Shown: positions 42,906 through 51,846 of the stretch, one piece after another
Layout: each line of letters opens with the position of its first letter
Position numbering within the stretch: position 1 is the stretch's first letter
Assembly (NCBI GenBank): GCA_963837395.1
Contig: CAWINI010000004.1
Coordinates: 2,666,001-2,730,000 of the forward strand
Source of the DNA: CAVZQN01 sp963837395
GTDB taxonomy: Bacteria > Acidobacteriota > HRBIN11 > JAKEFK01
Length of the DNA: 64,000 nucleotides
Reading direction: 5' to 3'
Program-made: the position numbers and the translations under genes
Notes under the pieces: generated by a model
What the model was told of the DNA's origin: nothing
Database searches by the model: none
What the model saw: the letters and a program-made list of their open reading frames with translations, nothing else

Positions 42906-44304
42906 TCAATAGTTGTACCAGCGCGGTCACATCTTTTTCAGTCGTTCTATAGTTTGTAATGCATGCACGCAGCGCTGCGGATGAATCAGGCAATCGGATC
43001 ATTGAAATCCATGCTTTTCCACTGGCAAGCACCCGTTGAAGCAAAGTATTTATCCATTCAGGATTGTTACCGTCCGGACGTGACGCATCCACAAAGCAAA
43101 CTGTGGGAAGGGGTGTGTCATTTACAATCTTCCATCCGGAACCTGCAAGTTCAATTCGCAGTAAATCTCCTAATTTCCATTGGTGACGTATTGTATCTTC
43201 ATAACCTTTCCAACCGGAACATGCTAAAGTCAAAAACAACTTTAGTCCAATAAAGCGTCGCGACCATTGCATTGAATGCGAATAAGGATCAACAAAATCC
43301 AGCCCTGCGCCTTCTTTCGGCATATAATCCGTTGTGATTCTACATGTTTCACTCAAAATTTCAGGATGTCTTGTCAGGAACATTCCTGCCCCCATCGGAA
43401 CCGATAGCCACTTGTGTGCATCGAAAGTGATTGAATCGGAACGTTCAATGCCGCGCAAGACTTCTCTTCCTTCCGGTAACAGAATCGCGGCACCACCCCA
43501 TGCAGCATCGGTGTGAAACCACAATTTTTGTTCAGCGGCAATGTCATGCAATGTCATCAGATCATCGATGATTCCTGCACCGGTGGTTCCTGCTGTTGCA
43601 ACAATCATGAATGGATCGAATCCTTCTTGTCGATCTTTTGTTATCAATTCGCGGAGCTTGCCAGGATCCATCTGAAGATTTTCATTGACCGGAACTTCGC
43701 GCGCTGCATTCGTTCCTATTCCACTAAAACGAGCCGCTTTCAAAAATGAATGATGACTTTGCGCAGAAACATAAATCACCGGTTGAGCTGATAGTGCCCG
43801 CACACCCTCTCGCGCAAATTCAGGAAATGCATGAACCAGGGCTGTTAATACGGAAGTGTGATTTGCTTCCGCACCACCGGAACAAAAAGTTCCATCTGCT
43901 TGATCAGGTGGATATCCAAATCGGATTCCAAATTCTCGAATCATATAATTTTCCGCTTCGGCTGCAAACGGATTGTGACTCCAGGCTGCCATTTGCGGAT
44001 TTAGCGCTGCAACCAATGAATCTGCTGCGATGCTCATTGATGATGGCGCGGGATTAAATAAGCCGTAATACATCGGATGCGGTGTATGCACCTGATATTT
44101 CCGCATGCCTTCTACAACTTTTGTAATTGCTTCACCAGGTTTTAACGGCTGCGAAAAATCAAAACTTCGTACGAACTTCCGGATGTTTTCAGGTTCCAGC
44201 GGAGGCGATACCGGAAGCATATGAACTTGATTGATGTAATCTTCTATTGCTGCAATCAAATCTTTCCAAAGTTGATTTCTCGCGGATTCATCTAACAACA
44301 ACAT
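42889..44304 (-). CDS. PLP-dependent group II decarboxylase
   Basis: 471 residues. PLP motifs of the AADC/glutamate-decarboxylase family: SGGAEANHTSVLTAL, VSAQSHHSF, ATAGTTGAG, HTDAAWGGAA, and Schiff-base Lys in FDAHKWLSVPMGAG. Probable aromatic-L-amino-acid decarboxylase rather than Glu decarboxylase, judged only by overall resemblance. Upstream of, and overlapping with, the spermidine-synthase-like gene, so the two may form an amine-related operon. Confidence 0.9.
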   Translation of the reverse strand: MLLLDESARNQLWKDLIAAIEDYINQVHMLPVSPPLEPENIRKFVRSFDFSQPLKPGEAITKVVEGMRKYQVHTPHPMYYGLFNPAPSSMSIAADSLVAALNPQMAAWSHNPFAAEAENYMIREFGIRFGYPPDQADGTFCSGGAEANHTSVLTALVHAFPEFAREGVRALSAQPVIYVSAQSHHSFLKAARFSGIGTNAAREVPVNENLQMDPGKLRELITKDRQEGFDPFMIVATAGTTGAGIIDDLMTLHDIAAEQKLWFHTDAAWGGAAILLPEGREVLRGIERSDSITFDAHKWLSVPMGAGMFLTRHPEILSETCRITTDYMPKEGAGLDFVDPYSHSMQWSRRFIGLKLFLTLACSGWKGYEDTIRHQWKLGDLLRIELAGSGWKIVNDTPLPTVCFVDASRPDGNNPEWINTLLQRVLASGKAWISMIRLPDSSAALRACITNYRTTEKDVTALVQLLNDCRK

Positions 44305-44416
44305 AACCTGAGAATTTTACCGCAAAGATGCAGAATATCTGGCACTGTTCGCGAAAAGCCAGGTGGCTCTTTACAACGTCTGCAACTGAATTTACTGTTG
44401 TGCCAGGAGGTAGAGT

Positions 44417-44833
44417 ATGACAGTACTTTCACAATTTTCCCTGGTTCTGGAAGTTCCACCTGCAGAACCGCAAGAAGCATCACGACACTTCGCATCAAAA
44501 TTGTCGGTAGAAACAGATCCATCCGATGTAATGCTGGATCTGCAACGTGGTCAAACAGGCTTCATCATAGTTGATGTTCGTAGTACGGATGATTTTGAAG
44601 AATGTCATGTTGAAGGTGCAATTGGTTTTCCGTATCGACAAATCAATGCAGAAACAGTTACACGTTTACCAAAAGATAAATTGATTGTGGTCTATTGTTG
44701 GGGACCTGGCTGCAACGCTTCCACAAAAGCGGCACTTCGATTGAGCACACTTGGATATTCAGTAAAGGAAATGATTGGCGGTTTAGAATACTGGAAAAGA
44801 GAAGGCGGCAATCTAACCGGTAAAACCGTTTAG
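44417..44833 (+). CDS. single-domain rhodanese-like protein
   Basis: 138 residues with one rhodanese fold (about 30-130): FIIVDVRSTDDFEECHVEGA, IVVYCWGPGCNAS with the active Cys followed by WGPGCN rather than the usual short loop, and MIGGLEYWKREGG. Cytoplasmic sulfurtransferase or phosphatase-like. Ribosome-binding site AGGAGG. Convergent with the next small membrane-protein gene. Confidence 0.88.
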   Translation: MTVLSQFSLVLEVPPAEPQEASRHFASKLSVETDPSDVMLDLQRGQTGFIIVDVRSTDDFEECHVEGAIGFPYRQINAETVTRLPKDKLIVVYCWGPGCNASTKAALRLSTLGYSVKEMIGGLEYWKREGGNLTGKTV

Positions 44834-44837
44834 CCGG

Positions 44838-45059
44838 TTAGGTTGTTTTTCGAGATCCAGCTACAAGAACAACAATTCCACCAACTACAAGCAAACCTCC
44901 AAGAATTGGCGGAAGTGGAATTGTTTTCTTCTCTTCTTTTGTTGCTTCAATTGGACCGATATCAATGATCTTTTCTTTCTTTGTGAAAGAGATCCCTCCA
45001 TATGCAAATGCGATAATCCCTAAGACGATCAAAATTATGCCCAGTATTTTCATAGGCAT
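44838..45059 (-). CDS. DUF3185-like small membrane protein
   Basis: 73 residues with two hydrophobic segments (ILGIILIVLGIIAFAYGGI and ILGGLLVVGGIVVLVAG) separated by a charged loop with IDIGPIEATKEE, the pattern of DUF3185. Start placed at ATG 45059 (ATG 45053 also possible). Inner-membrane; function unknown. Confidence 0.75.
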   Translation of the reverse strand: MPMKILGIILIVLGIIAFAYGGISFTKKEKIIDIGPIEATKEEKKTIPLPPILGGLLVVGGIVVLVAGSRKTT

Positions 45060-45343
45060 AATTCTTACAGATTGCCTCAATAAGTGTCTGTCGTTTTCAC
45101 GAGTTATCTAATGTCCCACAAACTACTACAAAATTAGTCTTCTAAACCCATAGCGACGATTATGTCTCGTTGTAAGACGAAAACAAACTCCAGACTGGCT
45201 TAAGACAGCCCAAATATCCCCAAAATGTCCCCGGTTGAGTAAAGTCTGAGCAATCATTTTTCGCCGAATGGCTCGCTAGAAGGCATTTGGCACAGACTGT
45301 GCTTTGCGGGGAGCTGAGTTAAAAAAACACTTGGAGTTCAACG
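45060..45343 (+). promoter_or_regulatory. intergenic region with possible sigma-54 promoter
   Basis: 284 bp without a gene. At 45287-45304 the sequence TTGGCAC-AGACT-GTGCTT has GG and GC with ten bases between them, close to the sigma-54 consensus TGGCAC-N5-TTGCW (one mismatch). Expected transcription start about 45314; ATG at 45344 with GGAG 9 nt upstream. Nothing else clear in the remaining sequence; no enhancer-protein site was identified. Confidence 0.5.
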
Positions 45344-46156
45344 ATGAAGAATATGCGTTTTAGAGTTGTTACCCCTTTACTGATGTTAGCTATGATTTTA
45401 ACCTTCACAATTCCTGTTGCTCGCGCACAAGAGGACGTTGATCGTCCGCTCGTGTTTCAAGCTGCAGGTTCAATTATCGGAGCAATTCAGGGCACAGTAG
45501 ATGCTTTTCGCGCTGAGCTGGGAGACCCGAACAATGGAAATAATCCGGGACCGCTGGCGGATGGTCGCCGCGAAATTAACTGGGATGGCGGAGGCTCGGA
45601 TGCTACTACAGCTCCAGTAACACCGTTTAACGTATTTTTAAATACGCGCGGTGCACAGTTCAGCACACCGGGAATCGGTTTATCACAAGCGCCGGTAACT
45701 GGTGGTGCGCAGGGCGGTCTGGTTGTGCTCTTGAACAATCCAAATTACGCCAACATCTTTAGTACTTTCAGCCCGCTGCGCTTGTTTACTCCAGTAGGAA
45801 GCAAAATCACAGAAGGACAATTTTTCGTGCCTGGCACAAATGGAGCAAATCCAGCAGCAGTGCGTGGCTTCGGCGCAGTTTTCACAGATGTTGATAAGCC
45901 GGATGGTGATAAATCAGTCAAGCATAGCACTACGATCGAGTACTTTGACGCTCAAGGCAAACTGCTTTTCACCGCGCTGGTTCCATCTTCGCCTGGTGAT
46001 GGTGGTCTATCCTTCTACGGTATTGTGTTTAAGAATCCCCTTATCGCTAGCGTGAGGATCAAGACTGGAGACGCCAAACCCGGGGCAAATGATGGCAAGA
46101 AAGATGTCGTAATGATGGATGATTTCATCTACGGCGAACCACAACAACTTCAGTAG
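45344..46156 (+). CDS. secreted hypothetical protein
   Basis: 270 residues with a signal peptide cut after VARAQ (about residue 28). The mature part is beta-rich and Gly/Pro/Asn-rich: REINWDGGGSDATT, PFNVFLNTRGAQFSTPG, RGFGAVFTDVDKPDGDK, IEYFDAQGKLLFTALVPSS. Proteins with these phrases occur repeatedly in Acidobacteria as secreted proteins of unknown function; some have PEP-CTERM-like tails, but none is present here. Followed by an intrinsic terminator, so monocistronic. Possibly transcribed from a sigma-54 promoter. Confidence 0.75.
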   Translation: MKNMRFRVVTPLLMLAMILTFTIPVARAQEDVDRPLVFQAAGSIIGAIQGTVDAFRAELGDPNNGNNPGPLADGRREINWDGGGSDATTAPVTPFNVFLNTRGAQFSTPGIGLSQAPVTGGAQGGLVVLLNNPNYANIFSTFSPLRLFTPVGSKITEGQFFVPGTNGANPAAVRGFGAVFTDVDKPDGDKSVKHSTTIEYFDAQGKLLFTALVPSSPGDGGLSFYGIVFKNPLIASVRIKTGDAKPGANDGKKDVVMMDDFIYGEPQQLQ

Positions 46157-46187
46157 TCATCTTCCAAAAGCTAACATGTGAATTACG

Positions 46188-46223
46188 GAGGTCCGCAGAA
46201 AATAACTGCGGGCCTCTGTTTTA
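46188..46223 (+). terminator. intrinsic terminator
   Basis: Stem GAGGTCCGCAG / CTGCGGGCCTC (46188-46198, 46206-46216, one wobble), loop AAAATAA, followed by TGTTTTA. Located just after the secreted-protein gene. Confidence 0.8.
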
Positions 46224-46559
46224 TAGTTCCGGAAATTGATTGGACAATTTCTTCGGAGCGGTATTTAACCATGCCGCAACCAGTGCTTTCCTCACACTAC
46301 TTTTTTTTGCAGCACGCAACGAAACTTTGGTAGCACCGCGACGTCCCCATCCTCCTTTGATTGGTGCAAAAATTTTTGGTTCGGAGTGAGTGAACATAGT
46401 TTGCTGTTCCGGAGTTAATTTGACCATGCCCCAATCATCATCAGGCCAGAGCGTCGCAAAAATTTTTCCGCGAACACGAAAATCTGGATGATTCATGTGC
46501 GAACTTTCAACCGCTTCGGGAAGATCAAGTGCTAATTTTCGAAACTCATCTGCAGTCAT
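46221..46559 (-). CDS. MmcQ/YjbR-family protein
   Basis: 112 residues from ATG 46559, 7 nt after the ankyrin gene stop; a longer frame inside that gene has no family support. Typical motifs of the MmcQ/YjbR fold: TADEFRKLALDLPEAVESSH, FRVRGKIFATLW, WGMVKLTPEQQ and GWGRRGATKV. A CyaY-like DNA-binding-type fold; cellular role not established. Probably co-translated with the ankyrin protein. Confidence 0.85.
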   Translation of the reverse strand: MTADEFRKLALDLPEAVESSHMNHPDFRVRGKIFATLWPDDDWGMVKLTPEQQTMFTHSEPKIFAPIKGGWGRRGATKVSLRAAKKSSVRKALVAAWLNTAPKKLSNQFPEL

Positions 46560-46566
46560 CCCGAAT

Positions 46567-48108
46567 TTACCAGGCGTCTCCTTGTTTGTATCTTTCAGCT
46601 GGAAGTAAATCAAGCACCTTCTGAAATTCTGCTTTTGTAACATCATCCATAGGCACATTTTTAAGGTGATTGTAAGCCAACCTCCAGGCTGTAATGTGGT
46701 TATTGTCCATCAAGGAAGAATCTGCTTTTCGATCAAGCAAAAACTGAACTGCATCTAAATTGCCTTGTTCCGCTGTATTCATTAGTGCAGTTCTTCCCTT
46801 ATTGTCTGCAATGTTTACATTAGCTCCAGCCGAAGTAAGTGTTTTTATATCTTCGACATGGTTTCTATCAGAAGCTTGAATGAGCGCCGTCTTACCATCC
46901 TTATCCTTTAGATCGAGATCTGCACTTTTGATCATTGCATCTTTCGCTGCCACAAAGGCATCAGGTGCTATGAAGTGCGGGGCATCAAACAGATCCATAA
47001 TCGCAGTTTTGCCATTTTTGTCTTGTAGATTTAAGTCTGCACCTTTATCTACCATTGCCTTAACCGATTCACCATCGACTGACTTGCTTGCTTCCATCAA
47101 TGCTGTGCGTCCATCCTTATTCATAATGTCAGGATTTTTGGATCGTTTAATCATCTCTTTTACTGCAGTTGGATCTGCGGGAGTTCCAGGAAAACCTTTC
47201 CGCAATGAAAGCATCAATGCTGTGTCTCCGTTTTTATCTTGCAAGTCGGGATCGCTGCGTCTTGCCAATGCTCTAATCACTTCTGGATTTCCTTTATCGA
47301 TGGCTTCCATTAATGCCGTTTTGCCGTTCTCATCCTGCATATCGAAACCGGGATTGTGTCTCAACAATTCTCTTACTGAACGGCCATCTCCTTTGTTCAC
47401 TGCTTCCATTAAAGGAGTGCGGCCATGATCATCAGGAATACTTGCATCAGCACCTTTTTGTAGCAAAGTTGTTGCGGCGTTGGAATGGCCATGTTTAACT
47501 GCATTCATCAAAGCAGTATTGCCATTTGCATCAATACTGTCCATGACGTTTGGACGATACTGCAACAGAGTTTCCACACTGTGATTCAAACCCAGACTCG
47601 CTGCCTGCGACAGGGCTGTCTGACCATTTGAATCCTTTACAGTTACGTCTGCATTAAATCTTTTTACCAATGTTTCCATCGCTGTTTTATTACCGGACGT
47701 GGCCGCAAGCATTAAAGCAGTTTTGCCATTCACATCTTTGGAATTTACATTAGCGCCTTTCTTAAGAAGCTCTTCCATTTTCTTAGTATCATTTTTGAGA
47801 GTTGCATCTCTAAATTGATCATCGACTGTTTTCCCTATGTTTGATGTCGCTGTTGGAATTGCTGCCACATGGGGAGATGACACAATCTGCGATTGGCGTG
47901 CGAAAGAACTCAACGACTGTTCAGCCATTTTTGCTTGAGCTCCACTCTTGGAAAGATTCGTGGATTTGGAATCTGTATCAGATACAGGAGCTTGTGGACT
48001 TGAATCCGTTGGAAGATTCTGATCTGACTGAACCTTTTCGGTATTAATTTCAGAATCCGTTGAGTTGGAAATGTTTTTAGTTCCGATAGGCGGTGTGGTG
48101 ATGGACAT
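46567..48108 (-). CDS. ankyrin-repeat protein
   Basis: 513 residues. A Ser/Thr/Gln-rich, probably disordered N-terminus (about 1-85) is followed by about twelve ankyrin repeats with the pattern DxxGxTALMxAxxxG, for example KDVNGKTALMLAATSGN and MDENGKTALMEAIDKGNPE-like units. No signal peptide or membrane segment, so cytoplasmic unless exported by a special system. A protein-binding scaffold; ankyrin proteins can also be secreted effectors, but nothing here shows that. Upstream lies tRNA-Ala. Confidence 0.92.
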   Translation of the reverse strand: MSITTPPIGTKNISNSTDSEINTEKVQSDQNLPTDSSPQAPVSDTDSKSTNLSKSGAQAKMAEQSLSSFARQSQIVSSPHVAAIPTATSNIGKTVDDQFRDATLKNDTKKMEELLKKGANVNSKDVNGKTALMLAATSGNKTAMETLVKRFNADVTVKDSNGQTALSQAASLGLNHSVETLLQYRPNVMDSIDANGNTALMNAVKHGHSNAATTLLQKGADASIPDDHGRTPLMEAVNKGDGRSVRELLRHNPGFDMQDENGKTALMEAIDKGNPEVIRALARRSDPDLQDKNGDTALMLSLRKGFPGTPADPTAVKEMIKRSKNPDIMNKDGRTALMEASKSVDGESVKAMVDKGADLNLQDKNGKTAIMDLFDAPHFIAPDAFVAAKDAMIKSADLDLKDKDGKTALIQASDRNHVEDIKTLTSAGANVNIADNKGRTALMNTAEQGNLDAVQFLLDRKADSSLMDNNHITAWRLAYNHLKNVPMDDVTKAEFQKVLDLLPAERYKQGDAW

Positions 48109-48162
48109 ACTTTCCTCCTGCTAACTAAGACGTGTGCAAGAGAAAGTGAACGGAGATTAAAG

Positions 48163-48235
48163 TGAGCCTGACGAGATTCGAACTCGTGACCTCCTGAATG
48201 CCATTCAGGCGCGCTCCCAACTGCGCCACAGGCCC
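48163..48235 (-). tRNA. tRNA-Ala (GGC)
   Basis: Cloverleaf on the minus strand: acceptor GGGCCTG/CAGGCTC with one G-T pair, D arm GCGCAGTTGGGAGCGC, anticodon stem CCTGA/TCAGG with loop ATGGCAT (anticodon GGC), and T arm with GGTTCGAATC-type loop (GAGTTCGAATCTC). The 3' CCA is not encoded. 73 nt. Lies between the ankyrin and foldase genes. Confidence 0.95.
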
Positions 48236-48313
48236 ATGCATGAAACGGGAAATAGATTATATCGATTCAAAACATCTAATTCAAAACAACTCTGCTCCAT
48301 TTCCATCTGCAGC

Positions 48314-48331
48314 GGAGAAAGGGAGCAGGGG
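48314..48331. repeat. 18-bp direct repeat GGAGAAAGGGAGCAGGGG, copy 2
   Basis: Identical to 9394-9411. Here intergenic, between tRNA-Ala and the foldase stop codon. Confidence 0.6.
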
Positions 48332-48334
48332 AGA

Positions 48335-50248
48335 TTAGGTTTCTTGTGGATTGATCGCGGCTTCGTTAATCCAGATTTCCTTTTCATATTTCTTGCGGAG
48401 CATCGCGCGATATCCCTGAATGAATGTGCTTTGCTTTTGCGATAAAAGCTGTTCGCGAATCGAATCTTTCTCCTTCGCAAATTCAGCCGGACTAAAATCT
48501 TTCCTATCTTTCAACTGAAACACGACTACATTATTTTCGTTTTTTACCGGACCGCTAATCTCACCAACTTTCATTGAGAACGCTTTATCGTTCACTTCTT
48601 TTGCTTGACCCAGGTCACCCATGTAACCACTTTTCGTAAATTCATCGCTGGTCTTTACAGTGAGTTTGGCTGTGTCCGCGGCAGCTTTTAGATCTGTAGC
48701 GGTTCCAATGGCATCATAAAACTTCTTCGCCTGTTCCATCGTGATTTCAGTTGCTTTCTCATGTTTGTATTTTTGAGTTGCTTTGGTTTGTACTTTTTCA
48801 AAAGGCTGAATTTCTGATCCGCGAGTATCCAGAAGTTGAATGACTGCGTAATCTTGAAAAACTTTAACGGGTTCACTTATTTCGCCTTTCTTCAAGTCAA
48901 ATGCAGCATTGCGAAATGCGGGACTTAATCCGGCAATATCCTGATCTTTTGAAAAGAAGTCTGTAGTCTTTAGTTCGACAAGTTGAATCTTAGCAATTTC
49001 GGCCATCGATTTTTTGTTCTTTGTAATTTCTTCGTGCAATTTCTTAGCTTGCTCTTCCGCGGCTTTCATCGCTTGAGGTTCCGATAACTCGCGATAAATT
49101 TGATCTTTTACCAGTGCAAACTCCGGCTGAAAAGCCGGTTGTTTGCCAAGCGATTGAATGATGTGATAACCGAATTGCGTTTTTACCGGATCGCTAATTT
49201 GATTTGTCTGCAGTTCAAATGCAGCTTTTTCGAATTCCGGAACCATTTGGCCGCGTCCGAAAAATCCTAAATCGCCGCCATTTTCTTTTGAACCAGGATC
49301 CTCAGAATATTCTTTTGCCAGTTCCTCAAAGTTTGCTCCACCTCTAAGTTTTGCCACTAATTCTTGCGCTTGTTTTAACACTGCCGCATCATCTTTGCTT
49401 TCACCGGTTTTCAGTAGAATGTGACGTGCATGTACTTGCTCAGGACGCCCGAAGCGTTCTTTATTCTGGTCGTAATATTCTTTGAGCTTTGATTCTGGAA
49501 TTTGAACCTTATTCTTCTCCGATGTATGGGATACCCATAGGTATTGTACTTTCCGCTGCTCACCGGTTTGAAAATCATTCTTATGGGCATCGTAATAAGC
49601 GCGAACTTCTTCCGGTGTTGGATTCAAATCTTTCATCGCAGGAGCAACATCAAACTTTACATAATCAATTTTTGCGGTGAGTTTCTGTTTTTTGTACTGA
49701 TCTTCTACTTCAGAATCACTAACCAGCATTCCTGCAGTTAATAAATCGTTGTACTTGGTGATGATGATGTCATCTCGAACTGTTTTTTCAAATTGATCTA
49801 CATTCATTTTGAATGCTACATCGATAATCCGTTCGTATTCTTGCATTCCTACGAATTGGCCATTTCTTTTCAAAAATTCGTATTGCAGAATTTCGTTTTG
49901 TACTTCTTCATCCGTGGTTATGATTCCAGCTTTTTTTGCTTCACGCAATATTAACTTCCGATCTACGAGACTTTGAATTGCTTGCTGGCGGAAGAAAGCT
50001 AACACCTGTGGGCTTAATTCTCCGCCCTGCTGTTTATACATTTCTTCCTGTTGACGGCGTATGGAGTCAACGGTGTGTTGAAATTCAGTGAAGCCGATTT
50101 TTTCATCGCCAACAGCTGCCATGCTGGATGATGGATCGTGACGATTTACGCTGGCGAAATTGCCGGCATAAAAAGCGATGAAAACTATAACTACTGTCCA
50201 AAGTACAACTTTGATCAGCGTTTTGCGTGAGCGAATACTATCTAACAT
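48335..50248 (-). CDS. membrane-anchored peptidyl-prolyl isomerase (PpiD/SurA-like)
   Basis: 637 residues from ATG 50248, supported by GAGG 5-6 nt upstream; a longer frame would run into nadB. Short N-terminus with a transmembrane anchor (VVLWTVVIVFIAFYAG). A SurA_N-like chaperone helix region (about 40-220) is followed by a parvulin-type rotamase domain (about 270-370: QVHARHILLKTGESKDD, NGGDLGFFGRGQMVPEFEKA, TQFGYHIIQ). A second, degenerate rotamase-like region (about 400-560) has GEISEPVKVFQDYAVIQL. Periplasmic folding helper for outer-membrane proteins. Confidence 0.9.
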   Translation of the reverse strand: MLDSIRSRKTLIKVVLWTVVIVFIAFYAGNFASVNRHDPSSSMAAVGDEKIGFTEFQHTVDSIRRQQEEMYKQQGGELSPQVLAFFRQQAIQSLVDRKLILREAKKAGIITTDEEVQNEILQYEFLKRNGQFVGMQEYERIIDVAFKMNVDQFEKTVRDDIIITKYNDLLTAGMLVSDSEVEDQYKKQKLTAKIDYVKFDVAPAMKDLNPTPEEVRAYYDAHKNDFQTGEQRKVQYLWVSHTSEKNKVQIPESKLKEYYDQNKERFGRPEQVHARHILLKTGESKDDAAVLKQAQELVAKLRGGANFEELAKEYSEDPGSKENGGDLGFFGRGQMVPEFEKAAFELQTNQISDPVKTQFGYHIIQSLGKQPAFQPEFALVKDQIYRELSEPQAMKAAEEQAKKLHEEITKNKKSMAEIAKIQLVELKTTDFFSKDQDIAGLSPAFRNAAFDLKKGEISEPVKVFQDYAVIQLLDTRGSEIQPFEKVQTKATQKYKHEKATEITMEQAKKFYDAIGTATDLKAAADTAKLTVKTSDEFTKSGYMGDLGQAKEVNDKAFSMKVGEISGPVKNENNVVVFQLKDRKDFSPAEFAKEKDSIREQLLSQKQSTFIQGYRAMLRKKYEKEIWINEAAINPQET

Positions 50249-50277
50249 ACATGCCTCAATTAATATTTGTGTATTTA

Positions 50278-51825
50278 TTAAAGCTGGGTAAGCTCGATCT
50301 GGCCGTTGCGTAAGATTGAATGGAAACCGTTCCATTCCGGATTCCGGGAAGGATAATCTTCGCGGAAATGTGAACCGCGGCTTTCTCGGCGTTGCAGCGC
50401 GAATGAACCCATTAATTTAGAACATTCAAGAAGATTAATCAATTCCAATTCTGCAACACTGGTCGGATCAAAAATCGGCGTATCTTGAAGAAATTCCAAC
50501 GCTTGTTTGATTCCTGTTTCGTTTCGGATCAGGCCAAGATATTTCCAGTTGTTTGATTGTAACCGAGCTCTGAGCTGCTCGGGATTTGTTCGCAGATATC
50601 CGATCGTTAATGGATCCGGTTCAAACGATTGCGGGATAGCAAATGATCGTTTAATCATGTTTTCACCGCAACGGGCTCCATAAACAAGTCCTTCCAAAAG
50701 TGAATTACTGGCCAAACGATTCGCACCATGCACACCGTTACATGCAACTTCACCCGCAGCAAATAGTCCGGTGATTGAGGTCTCACCATCTAATCCGGCA
50801 CGAACACCACCCATCCAATAATGAGCACTCGGACTAACTGGAATTAGATCTTGCGCCAGATCCAATTCATAACCTTGCAAAAATTGGTGGATGTTTGGGA
50901 AACGGCTATAAAGTTTTTTGCGCGAAATTCCGGTTGCATCCAGATAAACCCATGAACTGCCGGTAGAATTCATTTCACTGACAATCGCGCGGCTAACGAT
51001 ATCACGCGGTGCGAGATCAGCCATCGGGTGATACTTTTTCATGAATGCTTTGCCTTCCGTATTTTTCAAAGTTGCACCTTCACCGCGAAGCGCTTCTGTT
51101 AACAAAAACCGCGGAGCTCCGGAAAAATGAAATGCAGTTGGATGGTATTGGAAGAATTCAATATCCATCATCTCCGCGCCGGCCCGCATTGCCATTGCAA
51201 CACCATCGCCAGTTGCAGCAGGAGGATTTGTTGTATGGCTATAGATTTGTCCGGCACCGCCGGTTGCAAGCAGAACCGTTCGCGCAAGAACGGCACTCCT
51301 TTCACCCGATTCTTGATCCATAATAACCACACCACATGCACGTCTATCCTGAATAATCAAATTCACCGCAGGGCGATACGGAATTATTTCAATGCCTGAA
51401 GTTTGTTGAACCCAATTTAGAAGTGCGCGAACAATTTCTTTTCCTGTGGCATCACCAGCATGCAGAATTCGATTTTGGGAATGAGCTCCTTCGCGCCCAA
51501 AAACAAACCTTCCATCTTTCTGATCAAATTGAGCGCCCCAATTTACCAGTTCTTCAATTCGTTGTGGACCCTCTTCAACTAATATGCGGACTGCTGGTTC
51601 ATAACAAAGTTCATCACCAGCATTCAAAGTATCTTGCAAATGAAATTCAACCGTATCCCCTTCTTGCATTGCTGCAGCAATACCGCCCTGGCAACGCGTG
51701 TTACTTTCCCATGGATCTCCTTTGCAAAAAACTTTCACCGATCCGTGTTTAACTAATTCCAGAGATGCGCGCAGTCCGGCAATTCCTGATCCAACAACAA
51801 TGTAATCGCAACTTTCGATCTTCAT
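50278..51825 (-). CDS. nadB: L-aspartate oxidase
   Basis: 515 residues. FAD-binding GSGIAGLRASLEL at the N-terminus, TRCQGGIAAA, EHTLNAGD-like DTLNAGDELC, HRFHILHAGDATG-like segment RILHAGDATGKEI, and conserved LLTEALRGEGA, ARDIVSRAI and HGANRLASNSLLEGLVYG. Oxidises L-aspartate to iminoaspartate with FAD in NAD biosynthesis. nadA and nadC are not in the window. Probably co-transcribed with the foldase downstream (29 nt gap). Confidence 0.96.
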   Translation of the reverse strand: MKIESCDYIVVGSGIAGLRASLELVKHGSVKVFCKGDPWESNTRCQGGIAAAMQEGDTVEFHLQDTLNAGDELCYEPAVRILVEEGPQRIEELVNWGAQFDQKDGRFVFGREGAHSQNRILHAGDATGKEIVRALLNWVQQTSGIEIIPYRPAVNLIIQDRRACGVVIMDQESGERSAVLARTVLLATGGAGQIYSHTTNPPAATGDGVAMAMRAGAEMMDIEFFQYHPTAFHFSGAPRFLLTEALRGEGATLKNTEGKAFMKKYHPMADLAPRDIVSRAIVSEMNSTGSSWVYLDATGISRKKLYSRFPNIHQFLQGYELDLAQDLIPVSPSAHYWMGGVRAGLDGETSITGLFAAGEVACNGVHGANRLASNSLLEGLVYGARCGENMIKRSFAIPQSFEPDPLTIGYLRTNPEQLRARLQSNNWKYLGLIRNETGIKQALEFLQDTPIFDPTSVAELELINLLECSKLMGSFALQRRESRGSHFREDYPSRNPEWNGFHSILRNGQIELTQL

Positions 51826-51846
51826 TTTGAGATTCTGACTTTGTAC

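Noticed and set aside
44338..44352. Second sigma-54 site (CTGGCACTGTTCGCG)
   Set aside because: The -12 element does not match (GCGAA in place of TTGCW).
50249..50335. Longer N-terminus of the PpiD-like protein
   Set aside because: It would overlap nadB and precede the GAGG site; the TM anchor begins right after ATG 50248.
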